From: Alphaproteobacteria bacterium
GTDB taxonomy: Bacteria > Pseudomonadota > Alphaproteobacteria > Puniceispirillales > Puniceispirillaceae
Direction of reading: 5' to 3'
DNA length: 6,105 nucleotides
NCBI GenBank assembly: GCA_022425565.1
Contig: JAKMFG010000142.1
Span: 1 to 6,105, forward strand
The translations under genes and the position numbers were made by a program. The notes beneath the pieces were generated by a model. That model saw nothing but the letters and a program-made list of their open reading frames with translations, was not told the origin of the DNA and searched no databases. Of the stretch, positions 1 to 6,005 are shown one piece after another (within the stretch, counting starts at the first letter, position 1; each line of letters starts with the position of its first letter).

Positions 1-2
1 GT

Positions 3-107
3 GGGGACAACAGGGCGGAAAACTACCATATCCATGATACGGTCGACGGGGCGGTCGCTGCGACTTTGCGGCTTGCCGTCGATGCCGCGTCCGGCAGACC
101 TGCCTGA
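3..107 (+). CDS. C-terminal end of an unrecognised protein (5' truncated by window)
   Basis: An open frame enters from the left edge and gives 34 residues, including AENYHIHDTVDGAVAATLRL, before a TGA at 105-107. The composition is protein-like, with an amphipathic Ala/Leu-rich helix near the end, and the other two forward frames read less naturally. An intrinsic terminator folds exactly over the stop codon, which independently supports a gene ending here. I do not recognise the family from this fragment. It does not resemble the C-terminus of a thiolase, so the usual fadA partner of the next gene is not indicated. Reading frame and strand are inferred, and function is unknown. Confidence 0.6.
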   Translation, partial: GDNRAENYHIHDTVDGAVAATLRLAVDAASGRPA

Positions 108-116
108 CGCCTTTTT
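87..116 (+). terminator. Rho-independent terminator overlapping the upstream stop codon
   Basis: Bases 87-91 (GCGTC) pair with 106-110 (GACGC), there is one C/T mismatch (92/105), and 93-96 (GGCA) pair with 101-104 (TGCC) around a GACC tetraloop (97-100). This gives nine base pairs with one internal mismatch, followed by C and five T (112-116). The upstream TGA (105-107) lies in the 3' arm of the stem. The geometry is that of a classical intrinsic terminator. If it works, the fadJ-type gene downstream needs its own promoter in the short stretch 117-186. Confidence 0.8.
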
Positions 117-172
117 GAAGTCTGGGCCTTTTTGAAGTCTGGGCCTATTTGAAGTCTGGGCCTATTTGAAGT
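109..172 (+). repeat. 17-bp direct tandem repeat, 3 full copies plus a 13-bp partial copy
   Basis: The unit is GCCTTTTTGAAGTCTGG. Copies lie at 109-125, 126-142 and 143-159, with a partial copy at 160-172. The first two are identical; the third and fourth differ by T to A at the fifth base (GCCTATTTGAAG). The first copy begins in the 3' arm of the terminator stem and includes its T-run, so the array looks like an expansion of the terminator tail. It fills nearly all of the gap between the upstream stop codon and the ribosome binding site of the fadJ-type gene. Perfect short-unit arrays of this kind can change copy number by slippage. A regulatory effect is inference only. Confidence 0.95.
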
Positions 173-186
173 TTTTTCGATACGCC

Positions 187-193
187 AGGGAGG
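187..193 (+). promoter_or_regulatory. Ribosome binding site that sets the fadJ start
   Basis: AGGGAGG at 187-193 is a near-perfect anti-SD match, five bases before the TTG at 199-201. The longer in-frame TTG at 166 lies inside the tandem repeat and has no purine-rich site upstream, so 199 is preferred. Confidence 0.8.
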
Positions 194-198
194 CGGTC

Positions 199-2115
199 TT
201 GTCCAATTACACCCATTTCAACCTGAGCTTTGATGATGCCGGCGTCGCCTGGCTGTCGATGGATACTGCCGGACGGTCTGTCAACGTGTTGGCGCAAGAG
301 GTGATGAGCGAACTGATTGCGGTTGTCGATGAGGTCAGTAACCGCGCGCCGAGCGGCTTTGTGTTCTCGTCAGCAAAAAAACGCGGCTTCATTTTTGGTG
401 CGGATGTGAACGAGTTCGAACTGTTCAGGACGGCTTCAGACGTGGAGGCGCATATCGCCGAGGTCCTGCATTGCTTTGCAGCGATTGAGTCACTCGACTG
501 CCCGTCAGTGATCTTGATTGACGGGATCTGTGTTGGTGGTGGTCTGGAACTGGCGTTGGCTTTTGATCGCATCATTTCCATTGATGACGCGACCTGCCAG
601 TTCGGCTTCCCCGAGATCAATCTCGGGCTTCTTCCCGGTTATGGCGGATCGGTCCGCGCCTTGGAACGCATGGGGGCTGAGGCTGCCATGAAGCTCGTTC
701 TGCATGGCCGCTTTCTGAAAGTGCGTGAGGCGTTCGACGCAAATGTCGTCGACAAGCTCGTTAGCAGTCGTGAGGAGCTGGCAGGTGCGGCGCGTGACGC
801 CATCGCCGGAACGATCAGCCGTCGCCCGGCACCTGAATCATCTAACATGGCCGCAGTGATCGCCGATGAGCGTGCCGCGCTGATGGCAAGGACAAGTCCG
901 CGCAACACGCCGGCACCATTTGGAATTCTGGATCATTACTCTGTTTCAGAATTCAATAGAAACAATATGATGAAAGCAGAAACGAAACTGTTTTCTGAGC
1001 TTATGATGACACCAGCCTCAGCTGGGATGCGGCGTAATTTCCAGCTGACGGATGCGGTAAAGAAAGGTGGGCGCGGCGATCATGAAATCTCGCATGTCCA
1101 TGTGATCGGTGCCGGCACGATGGGGGGCGATATTGCTGCTGTCGCCGCGATGAACGGTTTTGAAGTGACGCTTCAGGATATTTCTGCCGACGCGATCGAC
1201 CGTGCCATCGAGCGTGCACGCACGCTGTATGAGCGTCGGCTGAAAGCGCCGCAGAAGGTCGAGGCTGCCATGTCGCGCCTGCGCGCCGATGCGGGAGGCG
1301 AGGGGCTGGCAGGTGCCGATCTGCTGATCGAGGCGGTGGCCGAGGACCTTGCGATCAAGAAAGCCGTTTTTGCCGATGCCGAGGGCAAGATGAAGCCTGG
1401 CGCAATCATGGCAACAAACACGTCCGCCATCCCGCTTGAGGATATTGGCGCGGCGCTGACTGATCCGGCGCGTCTGATCGGCATGCATTTTTTCAATCCA
1501 GTGCCGGTGCTGCCGCTCGTCGAGGTGGTCTATACCGATGCCAGCAACAGCAGCTTTGTGGATCGAGCCATGTATGTATGCGGTGCGCTGAAAAAGCTGC
1601 CGGTGCGGTGCAAGTCAGCACCGGGATTCCTCGTCAACCGGGCCCTGCTGCCCTACATGTTCAAGGCTGTGGAGGCCATGCTCGACGGGGCTGATCCGGA
1701 CCGGATCGATCAGGCGCTTGTCGGGTTTGGCATGCCGATGGGGCCAATCGAGCTCTGTGACCAGGTGGGCATCGATGTGTGCCTCGGGGCCGGAAAGGTG
1801 ACCGGCATGTCGGCGCAGGTTGCGGCCCGTTTCACCGCGATGATCGACGCCGGCAATCTCGGGCGGAAGAGCGGCGCAGGCTTTTATGAATGGGATGGCA
1901 AGAAGGCGGTGCGCCCGCGTGGAAGCTATGATCAGCACGAGTTGGACGCGATCGCTGCCGACATGCTGGCGCCGCTGGTGGCCGAATGCCGGGACGCTGT
2001 TGCCGAAGGTGTGGTTGACAGTGCCGATGTCGCCGATGCCGCCTGTATCTTCGGGATCGGATTCCCGGCCTTCCGTGGTGGACCGCTGTTCTGGGATGAA
2101 AGCGGCTCTGCATGA
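199..2115 (+). CDS. fadJ: Bifunctional enoyl-CoA hydratase / 3-hydroxyacyl-CoA dehydrogenase (FadJ/FadB type)
   Basis: Cytosolic beta-oxidation enzyme of 638 residues: it hydrates trans-2-enoyl-CoA to L-3-hydroxyacyl-CoA, then oxidises this with NAD+. The N-terminal crotonase domain (about 1-190) has the oxyanion-hole segment CVGGGLELAL and the two catalytic glutamates, E117 and E139 (FGFPEINLGLLPG). The NAD-binding fold starts at GAGTMG (304-309). The dehydrogenase His-Glu pair is H430 (GMHFFNP) and E442, with the family's 12-residue spacing, and C-terminal 3HCDH domains follow (APGFLVNR; GRKSGAGFYEW; FPAFRGGPL). TTG 199 is chosen for its ribosome binding site. The protein stops about eight residues after the FRGGPL motif, whereas many FadB/FadJ proteins continue about 40 residues, so the tail looks short. 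The stop overlaps the permease start (ATGA). No thiolase is next to it downstream. The choice between fadJ and fadB is not settled by sequence alone. Confidence 0.92.
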   Translation: MSNYTHFNLSFDDAGVAWLSMDTAGRSVNVLAQEVMSELIAVVDEVSNRAPSGFVFSSAKKRGFIFGADVNEFELFRTASDVEAHIAEVLHCFAAIESLDCPSVILIDGICVGGGLELALAFDRIISIDDATCQFGFPEINLGLLPGYGGSVRALERMGAEAAMKLVLHGRFLKVREAFDANVVDKLVSSREELAGAARDAIAGTISRRPAPESSNMAAVIADERAALMARTSPRNTPAPFGILDHYSVSEFNRNNMMKAETKLFSELMMTPASAGMRRNFQLTDAVKKGGRGDHEISHVHVIGAGTMGGDIAAVAAMNGFEVTLQDISADAIDRAIERARTLYERRLKAPQKVEAAMSRLRADAGGEGLAGADLLIEAVAEDLAIKKAVFADAEGKMKPGAIMATNTSAIPLEDIGAALTDPARLIGMHFFNPVPVLPLVEVVYTDASNSSFVDRAMYVCGALKKLPVRCKSAPGFLVNRALLPYMFKAVEAMLDGADPDRIDQALVGFGMPMGPIELCDQVGIDVCLGAGKVTGMSAQVAARFTAMIDAGNLGRKSGAGFYEWDGKKAVRPRGSYDQHELDAIAADMLAPLVAECRDAVAEGVVDSADVADAACIFGIGFPAFRGGPLFWDESGSA

Positions 2116-3059
2116 CATCGGCGCTGCCTGCGGCCTCCTCATCCCCTGATGCCGGGCGTGCGATTCGCCATGCGCTTGGCTGGATGATTGTCAGCTGCAT
2201 GCTGTTCGCCATCGTGATGGTGGCCGTGCGGATGTTGCTTCATGACCTGCCGCCGACCCAGACCGCGTTCCTGCGATATGTCGTGGGGATCGGCCTGCTG
2301 ATGCCATTTGTCGGTCGAAGGTTTCCGCAGATATGGCGTTCGCCGGCGCGCGGGGGGATTCTTGCGCGCGGCATTCTTCACGCCATTGCCGTCAGCTTCT
2401 GGTTCTATTCGATCAAGGTCATCCCACTGGCGGATGTGAATGCCATCCTGAATCTGGGGCCGGTCTGGGCGACCATTGGTGCCGCCCTGTTTCTCGGAGA
2501 GAAACTGAGGCTCAGGCGAATCATGGCGATCCTTGTGTCCTTTGCCGGGGCGATGATCATCATCAAGCCGGGCTTTAACGACATTGTCCCCGGAACCTGG
2601 GCGGTGATGGTGACGGCGGCTTTCTTCGCCTTTTCAGATCTGATCGCCAAACAGCTGAAAGCCCATCACGATGACAATCTCATCATTATGGCACTGTCGG
2701 TCACGATCGCTCTGGTATCCCTGCCATTGGCGATTGCCGTCTGGCAGCCGATTTCGTTGCTGAACTGGCTTGGCGTGTTCGTCATCGGGCTGGCGGCGAC
2801 GCTTGGCCATATGTCGTTGATGCGCTCGTTTGCCGGGCCTATGTGGGCTGCTCAGGCCGGCAAATACGTCCAACTTCTGTTCGTTATCCTGTTCGGCATT
2901 ACGCTGTTTGACGAGATTCCGACTGTATCAACCCTTGTCGGTGCGATGGTCGTCCTGTCCGCTGTGAGCTACATCGCGATGCGTGAGGGCCGTCGGCAGG
3001 AGAGCGATGCGATGGCCGAAAACCCGCAGGCTGACGACGAAAGACAGGGCCAAAGATGA
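2112..3059 (+). CDS. EamA/DMT-family permease (10-TM drug/metabolite transporter)
   Basis: Inner-membrane protein of 315 residues with two EamA repeats (about 20-155 and 165-290) and roughly ten hydrophobic helices, the usual size and layout of the drug/metabolite transporter superfamily. The first repeat ends with the typical pattern: a Pro-Trp pair (GPVWATIGAALFLGEKL, P117-W119) and a conserved glutamate (E130). The second repeat mirrors it with GPMWAAQAGKY and a Glu in LFDEIP. A polar Ser/Pro/Ala-rich N-terminus of about 20 residues precedes the first helix, and a charged tail of about 25 residues follows the last. The start overlaps the stop of the upstream gene and its stop overlaps the start of the next gene, both as ATGA, suggesting translational coupling. 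Members export or import amino acids, nucleosides, carboxylates and other small molecules. The substrate cannot be read from sequence. Confidence 0.9.
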   Translation: MTSALPAASSSPDAGRAIRHALGWMIVSCMLFAIVMVAVRMLLHDLPPTQTAFLRYVVGIGLLMPFVGRRFPQIWRSPARGGILARGILHAIAVSFWFYSIKVIPLADVNAILNLGPVWATIGAALFLGEKLRLRRIMAILVSFAGAMIIIKPGFNDIVPGTWAVMVTAAFFAFSDLIAKQLKAHHDDNLIIMALSVTIALVSLPLAIAVWQPISLLNWLGVFVIGLAATLGHMSLMRSFAGPMWAAQAGKYVQLLFVILFGITLFDEIPTVSTLVGAMVVLSAVSYIAMREGRRQESDAMAENPQADDERQGQR

Positions 3060-3850
3060 TTGGTTTTGAGGCAATGCAGGAAACGCCTGTCTATTTCTGG
3101 CTGATCTGCTTCTTGTCGGTTATGGCAGTTTCGATCTCGAAATCGGGGTTTGGTGGTGCGCTTGGATCGCTCAGCACGCCGATCTTGCTATTTGTGCTGC
3201 CGCCAAAGCTGGCGCTTGGTGTTCTGCTGCCACTGTTCCTGATCACCGACATTTGGGTGGTTTATCTCTGGCGCAAATGGATGAACCGGCGCTTTGCCCT
3301 GATTATGTGCGGTTTCGGCATCGCCGGGCAGCTCGTTGGCTGGCTGCTGTTCGACTATCTGGATGACCGTATGCTGACCATGCTGATCGGCATCGTCGGC
3401 CTGATTATCTCGCTGGATTATGCCCGCCAGCTTATCTGGCCAAGCGGTGACACGGACGAGGATGTGGCGCGGCGGATGATGGCGCGGCTGTGGCAGCGGG
3501 CATTTGGCTGGTGCGGGCTGTCGGGTCTTGCCAGTTTCGTGTCACTGGCTGGCGGCATTCCGGCGCAGATTTTCCTGTTGCCGCACGGCCTGGCGCGTCA
3601 GGCCTTTGTCGGGACGATGACGGTCTATTTCTTCACCATCAATCTGGCCAAGCTGCCGTTCTATGGCGACCTTGGCATTTTCACAGCTGATACATTGCTG
3701 GTGTCTGCGTTTCTCCTGCCTGTGATCCCGCTTGGTGTCTATATCGGGCGGCAGTTGAACAGGATGATGTCCGACCGCATCTTCTATCTTTTCAGCTACA
3801 GTGTGTTGTTCGCGATGAGCATCAAGCTCATATATGATGCAGCGGCGTGA
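3056..3850 (+). CDS. TauE/SafE-family (DUF81) anion permease
   Basis: Inner-membrane protein of 264 residues. Both halves carry the family's glycine-rich repeat: KSGFGGALGSLSTPILL at 29-45, and SLAGGIPAQIFLLP from residue 163, with a charged cytoplasmic loop (about 125-150) between. The expected seven to nine hydrophobic helices are visible. Characterised relatives export sulfite or sulfoacetate or move other organic and sulfur anions; the substrate here is not determined. ATG 3056 overlaps the preceding TGA and has AGGG at 3046-3049 with six-base spacing. A later ATG at 3074 has GAGG only two bases before it, too close, so 3056 is preferred. It sits beside another permease, but nothing shows that the two act on the same compound. 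Confidence 0.92.
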   Translation: MIGFEAMQETPVYFWLICFLSVMAVSISKSGFGGALGSLSTPILLFVLPPKLALGVLLPLFLITDIWVVYLWRKWMNRRFALIMCGFGIAGQLVGWLLFDYLDDRMLTMLIGIVGLIISLDYARQLIWPSGDTDEDVARRMMARLWQRAFGWCGLSGLASFVSLAGGIPAQIFLLPHGLARQAFVGTMTVYFFTINLAKLPFYGDLGIFTADTLLVSAFLLPVIPLGVYIGRQLNRMMSDRIFYLFSYSVLFAMSIKLIYDAAA

Positions 3851-3874
3851 TGGTGGCGGCCGGCATAGCTTGCA

Positions 3875-3881
3875 AGGGAAG
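3875..3881 (+). promoter_or_regulatory. Ribosome binding site of the DUF2842 gene
   Basis: AGGGAAG, six bases before ATG 3888, in the 37-bp gap after the TauE-like gene. This is the only clear reinitiation site in the middle of the gene run, and it supports this short gene being translated. Confidence 0.75.
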
Positions 3882-3887
3882 TGACAG

Positions 3888-4091
3888 ATGAAGAGATGGC
3901 GGCATTTTACAGTTGCGGTGGGCATCATGCCGGCACTGGCGATCTATGTCGGTGTGATGGTGTGGCTGTCGACCTTTTTCATCGAGGTGCATTTCCTTCT
4001 TGATCTGCTGTTCTTTACAGTCGCGGGGCTGGCCTGGATTCCGGCGGCCAGCTCAGTGGTCAAATGGCTGGCACAGCATGAAGCAGAATGA
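3888..4091 (+). CDS. DUF2842-type small membrane protein
   Basis: 67 residues with two hydrophobic helices (about 8-30 and 35-58) and a basic N-terminus (MKRWRH), so probably an inner-membrane hairpin protein. The second helix, LLFFTVAGLAWIPAASSVVKWL, resembles the 'Y/F-x-VAGLxWxxPA...W' pattern I associate with the short alphaproteobacterial DUF2842 family, whose role is unknown. The length fits. A good ribosome binding site lies at 3875-3881. The downstream SprT-like gene begins inside its last codons, in another frame (14-bp overlap), so expression of the two is likely linked. Family assignment is from recalled pattern, not from a profile search. Confidence 0.8.
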   Translation: MKRWRHFTVAVGIMPALAIYVGVMVWLSTFFIEVHFLLDLLFFTVAGLAWIPAASSVVKWLAQHEAE

Positions 4092-4545
4092 CAGGCCGCT
4101 TCAGGTCGCGCTGGAAACAGCCTCGGAGCTGATGCGTGCACACGGGCTTCACGACTGGACGGTGAAATTCGATCATGCCCGCCGCCGCGCCGGGCAATGC
4201 GATTACACCCATCGTACCATCTCGCTGTCGCGCCACTATGTCCGGCATGCCGAGCCTGACCACATCCGCGACACCATTCTTCACGAGATCGCGCATGCGC
4301 TGGTCGGGCCACGCCACGGGCATGATGCCGTCTGGCGCCGCAAGGCGCGAGAGATCGGCTGCACGGCAACGCGCTGCCATACACTGACCTTTGCGACGGC
4401 TCCGTGGTTGATGGTCTGTCCGAACGGGTGTTTTGCCGTGGCGCGCCACAGACGCAAGACCGGGCTTGTCTGTGCAAGCTGCCGCACGTCAGTTGAATTC
4501 CGTCGCGTGGATGCCGGGGGAGCACCGGATTGTGGCGATGCCTGA
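4078..4545 (+). CDS. SprT-like zinc metalloprotease
   Basis: 155 residues, cytosolic or nucleoid-associated. The zinc-protease signature is complete: HEIAH at 69-73 with catalytic E70, then a third ligand H82 in the GHDAVW segment (81-86), matching the SprT pattern HExxH-x7-GHxxxW. A C-terminal zinc ribbon follows, with CPNGC (114-118) and CASC (132-135). This is the SprT/SPRTN domain plan; eukaryotic SPRTN degrades proteins crosslinked to DNA, while bacterial SprT roles are poorly defined. ATG 4078 is chosen because residues upstream in the open frame read as the DUF2842 gene in another frame, not as protease. It has only a weak ribosome binding site, so it probably relies on coupling with the overlapping upstream gene. 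The stop overlaps the start of the AlkB-like gene by eight bases. Confidence 0.9.
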   Translation: MKQNDRPLQVALETASELMRAHGLHDWTVKFDHARRRAGQCDYTHRTISLSRHYVRHAEPDHIRDTILHEIAHALVGPRHGHDAVWRRKAREIGCTATRCHTLTFATAPWLMVCPNGCFAVARHRRKTGLVCASCRTSVEFRRVDAGGAPDCGDA

Positions 4546-5182
4546 AGCATTGTTCACTATGGCGCCGCAACGAACCACCGCAATGAAGCGTGCGCTGACC
4601 CGCCTTGCCGCACCGCACCGCCGGGCCATCAGCCTCGATTTTCTCACCGCTTCCGAGATTGACAGCCTTCGTGATTTCGCTGGTATTCAGCATTACCGTC
4701 TCGCAACACCGGTGATCGAGCATAAAGGCCGTCGGGTCAGTCAGGATTTCGAGGTCTGTTTTCCAGCGCCGCGGCAGGGCGTGTTCGACGGTCTGGCGGG
4801 ATTGCTTGAAAACACGGTCGCGGCGGCGGCTGTCACAATGAAACCCTCGCCGCTTGATATTCCGCTCGAATTGGGTGATTTCGCCATCCAGCGTTACCCG
4901 GCCGGCTCAACCGGCATCGGCATTCACCGTGACGGCAAGCGGTATCGCGGGCTGGTCTTCATCATAACCCTTGCTGGACAGTCACGCCTGTTCTCATGTT
5001 CGACACGCGAGGGCGAAGGTCGTCGCACAATCGACGACAGGCCCGGACGGGTCGTAATCCTGTCGGCTGAAGGCTATGCCGGACGCGAGGGCGAGGATGC
5101 GCGCCCGTTGCATGGTGTCGACAGGGTCACAGGCGGCCGGTTGTCGCTGGGGTTCCGGTGCGCCCCTGTTGCCACCTCCTGA
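4538..5182 (+). CDS. AlkB-like 2-oxoglutarate/Fe(II)-dependent oxygenase
   Basis: 214 residues, close to E. coli AlkB (216). The metal triad fits the family: H130 and D132 in IQRYPAGSTGIGIHRDG, which parallels AlkB's NRY-PG-HxD stretch, and H192 in the PLHGVDR segment. The 2-oxoglutarate/substrate arginines fit R201 and R207 in GRLSLGFR, with the same RxxxxxR spacing as AlkB. The rest is diverged, so the substrate could be alkylated DNA/RNA, a protein or a small molecule. The start is uncertain: ATG 4538 overlaps the SprT stop and gives the AlkB-like length, ATGs at 4511, 4559 and 4583 are alternatives, and none has a strong ribosome binding site. Coupling to the SprT-like gene suggests a shared repair job, which is inference. 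Confidence 0.75.
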   Translation: MPEALFTMAPQRTTAMKRALTRLAAPHRRAISLDFLTASEIDSLRDFAGIQHYRLATPVIEHKGRRVSQDFEVCFPAPRQGVFDGLAGLLENTVAAAAVTMKPSPLDIPLELGDFAIQRYPAGSTGIGIHRDGKRYRGLVFIITLAGQSRLFSCSTREGEGRRTIDDRPGRVVILSAEGYAGREGEDARPLHGVDRVTGGRLSLGFRCAPVATS

Positions 5183-5234
5183 GATACCGCTTTTTCTTGT
5201 CAGAATTGGTTATCCTTGGCACCATTTGAGTATC

Positions 5235-5252
5235 GGAGCGCCCGTTCGCTCC
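5235..5252 (+). promoter_or_regulatory. Hairpin 1 in the hpf leader
   Basis: GGAGCG (5235-5240) and CGCTCC (5247-5252) form a perfect six-base-pair stem around a six-base loop. No T-run follows, so it is not an intrinsic terminator by itself. Confidence 0.5.
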
Positions 5253-5283
5253 TCTCCCAGGCCACATGCTTGTTTTGCGAAGG

Positions 5284-5298
5284 GCGCGAATGCCGCGC
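5284..5298 (+). promoter_or_regulatory. Hairpin 2 in the hpf leader
   Basis: GCGCG (5284-5288) pairs with CGCGC (5294-5298) around AATGC. A second CGCGCG run at 5334-5339 could instead pair with 5294-5299 and enclose hairpin 3, so two mutually exclusive folds are possible. Confidence 0.4.
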
Positions 5299-5308
5299 GT
5301 TCCGCTCT

Positions 5309-5326
5309 GCGGGCAACGAAGCCCGC
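5309..5326 (+). promoter_or_regulatory. Hairpin 3 in the hpf leader
   Basis: GCGGGC (5309-5314) and GCCCGC (5321-5326) form a perfect six-base-pair stem around AACGAA. The geometry (6-bp stem, 6-base loop) equals hairpin 1. It lies about 60 bases before the ribosome binding site and has no T-run. Confidence 0.5.
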
Positions 5327-5389
5327 TAAACAGCGCGCGTCGGCCATCTTCCTCCATACAGGTCCGGCGCTGGCAGTCGACCGAAAGGC

Positions 5390-5396
5390 AAGGGAG
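5390..5396 (+). promoter_or_regulatory. Ribosome binding site of hpf
   Basis: AAGGGAG, six bases before ATG 5403. It fixes the hpf start; the open frame extends upstream to 5076 only as read-through of the AlkB-like gene in another frame. Confidence 0.85.
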
Positions 5397-5402
5397 ATAG
5401 AT

Positions 5403-6005
5403 ATGCAAATCAGCGTTTCCGGCAAAAACATGGATACTGGTGCAGCGTTCCAGACGCATGCAGAGGATGCACTCAACGGTATTGTGAATAAATATTTCGA
5501 CCGTGCTGTAAGCGGTCATGTCACCCTTGAGAAAGCTGATGCCGGGTTTCGTGTGAAAACAAGGGTTGCCCTGTCGCGACGAATCGAGCTTGAGGCCACG
5601 GGTTATGCGCATAACGCGCATGCTGCCCTCGATGCTGCCATTGAACATGCGGAAAAGCGTTTGCGCCGCCACAAGCGCAGGCTGAAGAACCATCGCAATA
5701 TCGTTACCCCGCTGGAAGAGGATGATGTGTTGCCGGTGCCGATGCTTGTCTATGCCGCCGCAGAACAGCTCGAGGCTGCTGTAATGGATGGCGAGGCCGA
5801 CGACATGCCGCCGGTTGTCGCAGAGCTTGCCTATGACATCGAGATGCTGACGGTGGAGCAGGCCGTGATGAGGTTGGAGTTGAGCGAGGCGCCGATGCTG
5901 ATGTTCCGCAATGCGGCGCATCTTGGGCTGAATGTCGTGCATCGCCGCAAAGACGGGTCCATCGGCTGGATTGATCCGCGTGGCGTCAGGCAGTTGAACA
6001 GCTAG
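5403..6005 (+). CDS. hpf: Ribosome hibernation promoting factor, long form
   Basis: 200 residues. The N-terminal S30AE domain (about 1-98) starts MQISVSGKNMDTGAAF and ends in the basic helix AEKRLRRHKRRLKNH, the region that in this family sits in the mRNA/tRNA channel of the 30S subunit. An acidic linker (about 99-135) follows, then the C-terminal dimerisation domain (about 137-194) with the well-conserved LTVEQAVMRLEL, MFRNAAHLGLNVVHRRKDG and IGWIDP segments. Having both domains makes it the long form, which joins two 70S ribosomes into inactive 100S particles in stationary phase or starvation. The ATG and ribosome binding site are unambiguous. In many Proteobacteria hpf lies between rpoN and ptsN; here its neighbours are an AlkB-like gene and a convergent unrelated gene. 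Its TAG shares the CTAG at 6002-6005 with the stop of that gene. Confidence 0.97.
   Translation: MQISVSGKNMDTGAAFQTHAEDALNGIVNKYFDRAVSGHVTLEKADAGFRVKTRVALSRRIELEATGYAHNAHAALDAAIEHAEKRLRRHKRRLKNHRNIVTPLEEDDVLPVPMLVYAAAEQLEAAVMDGEADDMPPVVAELAYDIEMLTVEQAVMRLELSEAPMLMFRNAAHLGLNVVHRRKDGSIGWIDPRGVRQLNS

Larger units (their letters stand above)
5183..5402 (+). other. 220-bp intergenic region / hpf leader
   Basis: No gene is convincing here. A T-rich stretch at 5191-5195 directly after the AlkB-like gene lacks a proper stem before it. TTGTCA (5197-5202) could be a -35 element, but no good -10 hexamer stands at the right distance. The 3' half is rich in CGCG runs and holds three short perfect hairpins, listed separately. 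hpf presumably has its own promoter here because the preceding run of tightly packed genes ends. Confidence 0.6.

Noticed and set aside
109..172. CRISPR array
   Set aside because: The 17-bp units are directly adjacent with no spacers, and no cas gene is present.
166..198. Longer fadJ start at TTG 166 inside the tandem repeat
   Set aside because: It has no ribosome binding site, adds 11 residues encoded partly by repeat sequence, and TTG 199 has AGGGAGG at ideal spacing.
3944..4723. Long minus-strand open frame opposite the SprT-like gene
   Set aside because: Cys/Arg/Ser-rich translation with no domain; it is the shadow of DUF2842, SprT and AlkB-like genes, which carry clear motifs on the plus strand.
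5217..5231. Possible sigma-54 promoter (TGGCAC followed by TTGAG)
   Set aside because: The -12 GC dinucleotide is absent at the required distance from the -24 GG.
5076..5402. Upstream extension of the hpf frame to ATG 5076
   Set aside because: The extra 109 residues are Arg/Ala/Pro-rich, partly overlap the AlkB-like gene in another frame, and the S30AE domain begins exactly at ATG 5403 with a strong ribosome binding site.
5127..5942. Long open frame on the minus strand opposite hpf
   Set aside because: It is antisense to a conserved gene, and its translation is His/Arg/Cys-rich with no recognisable domain.
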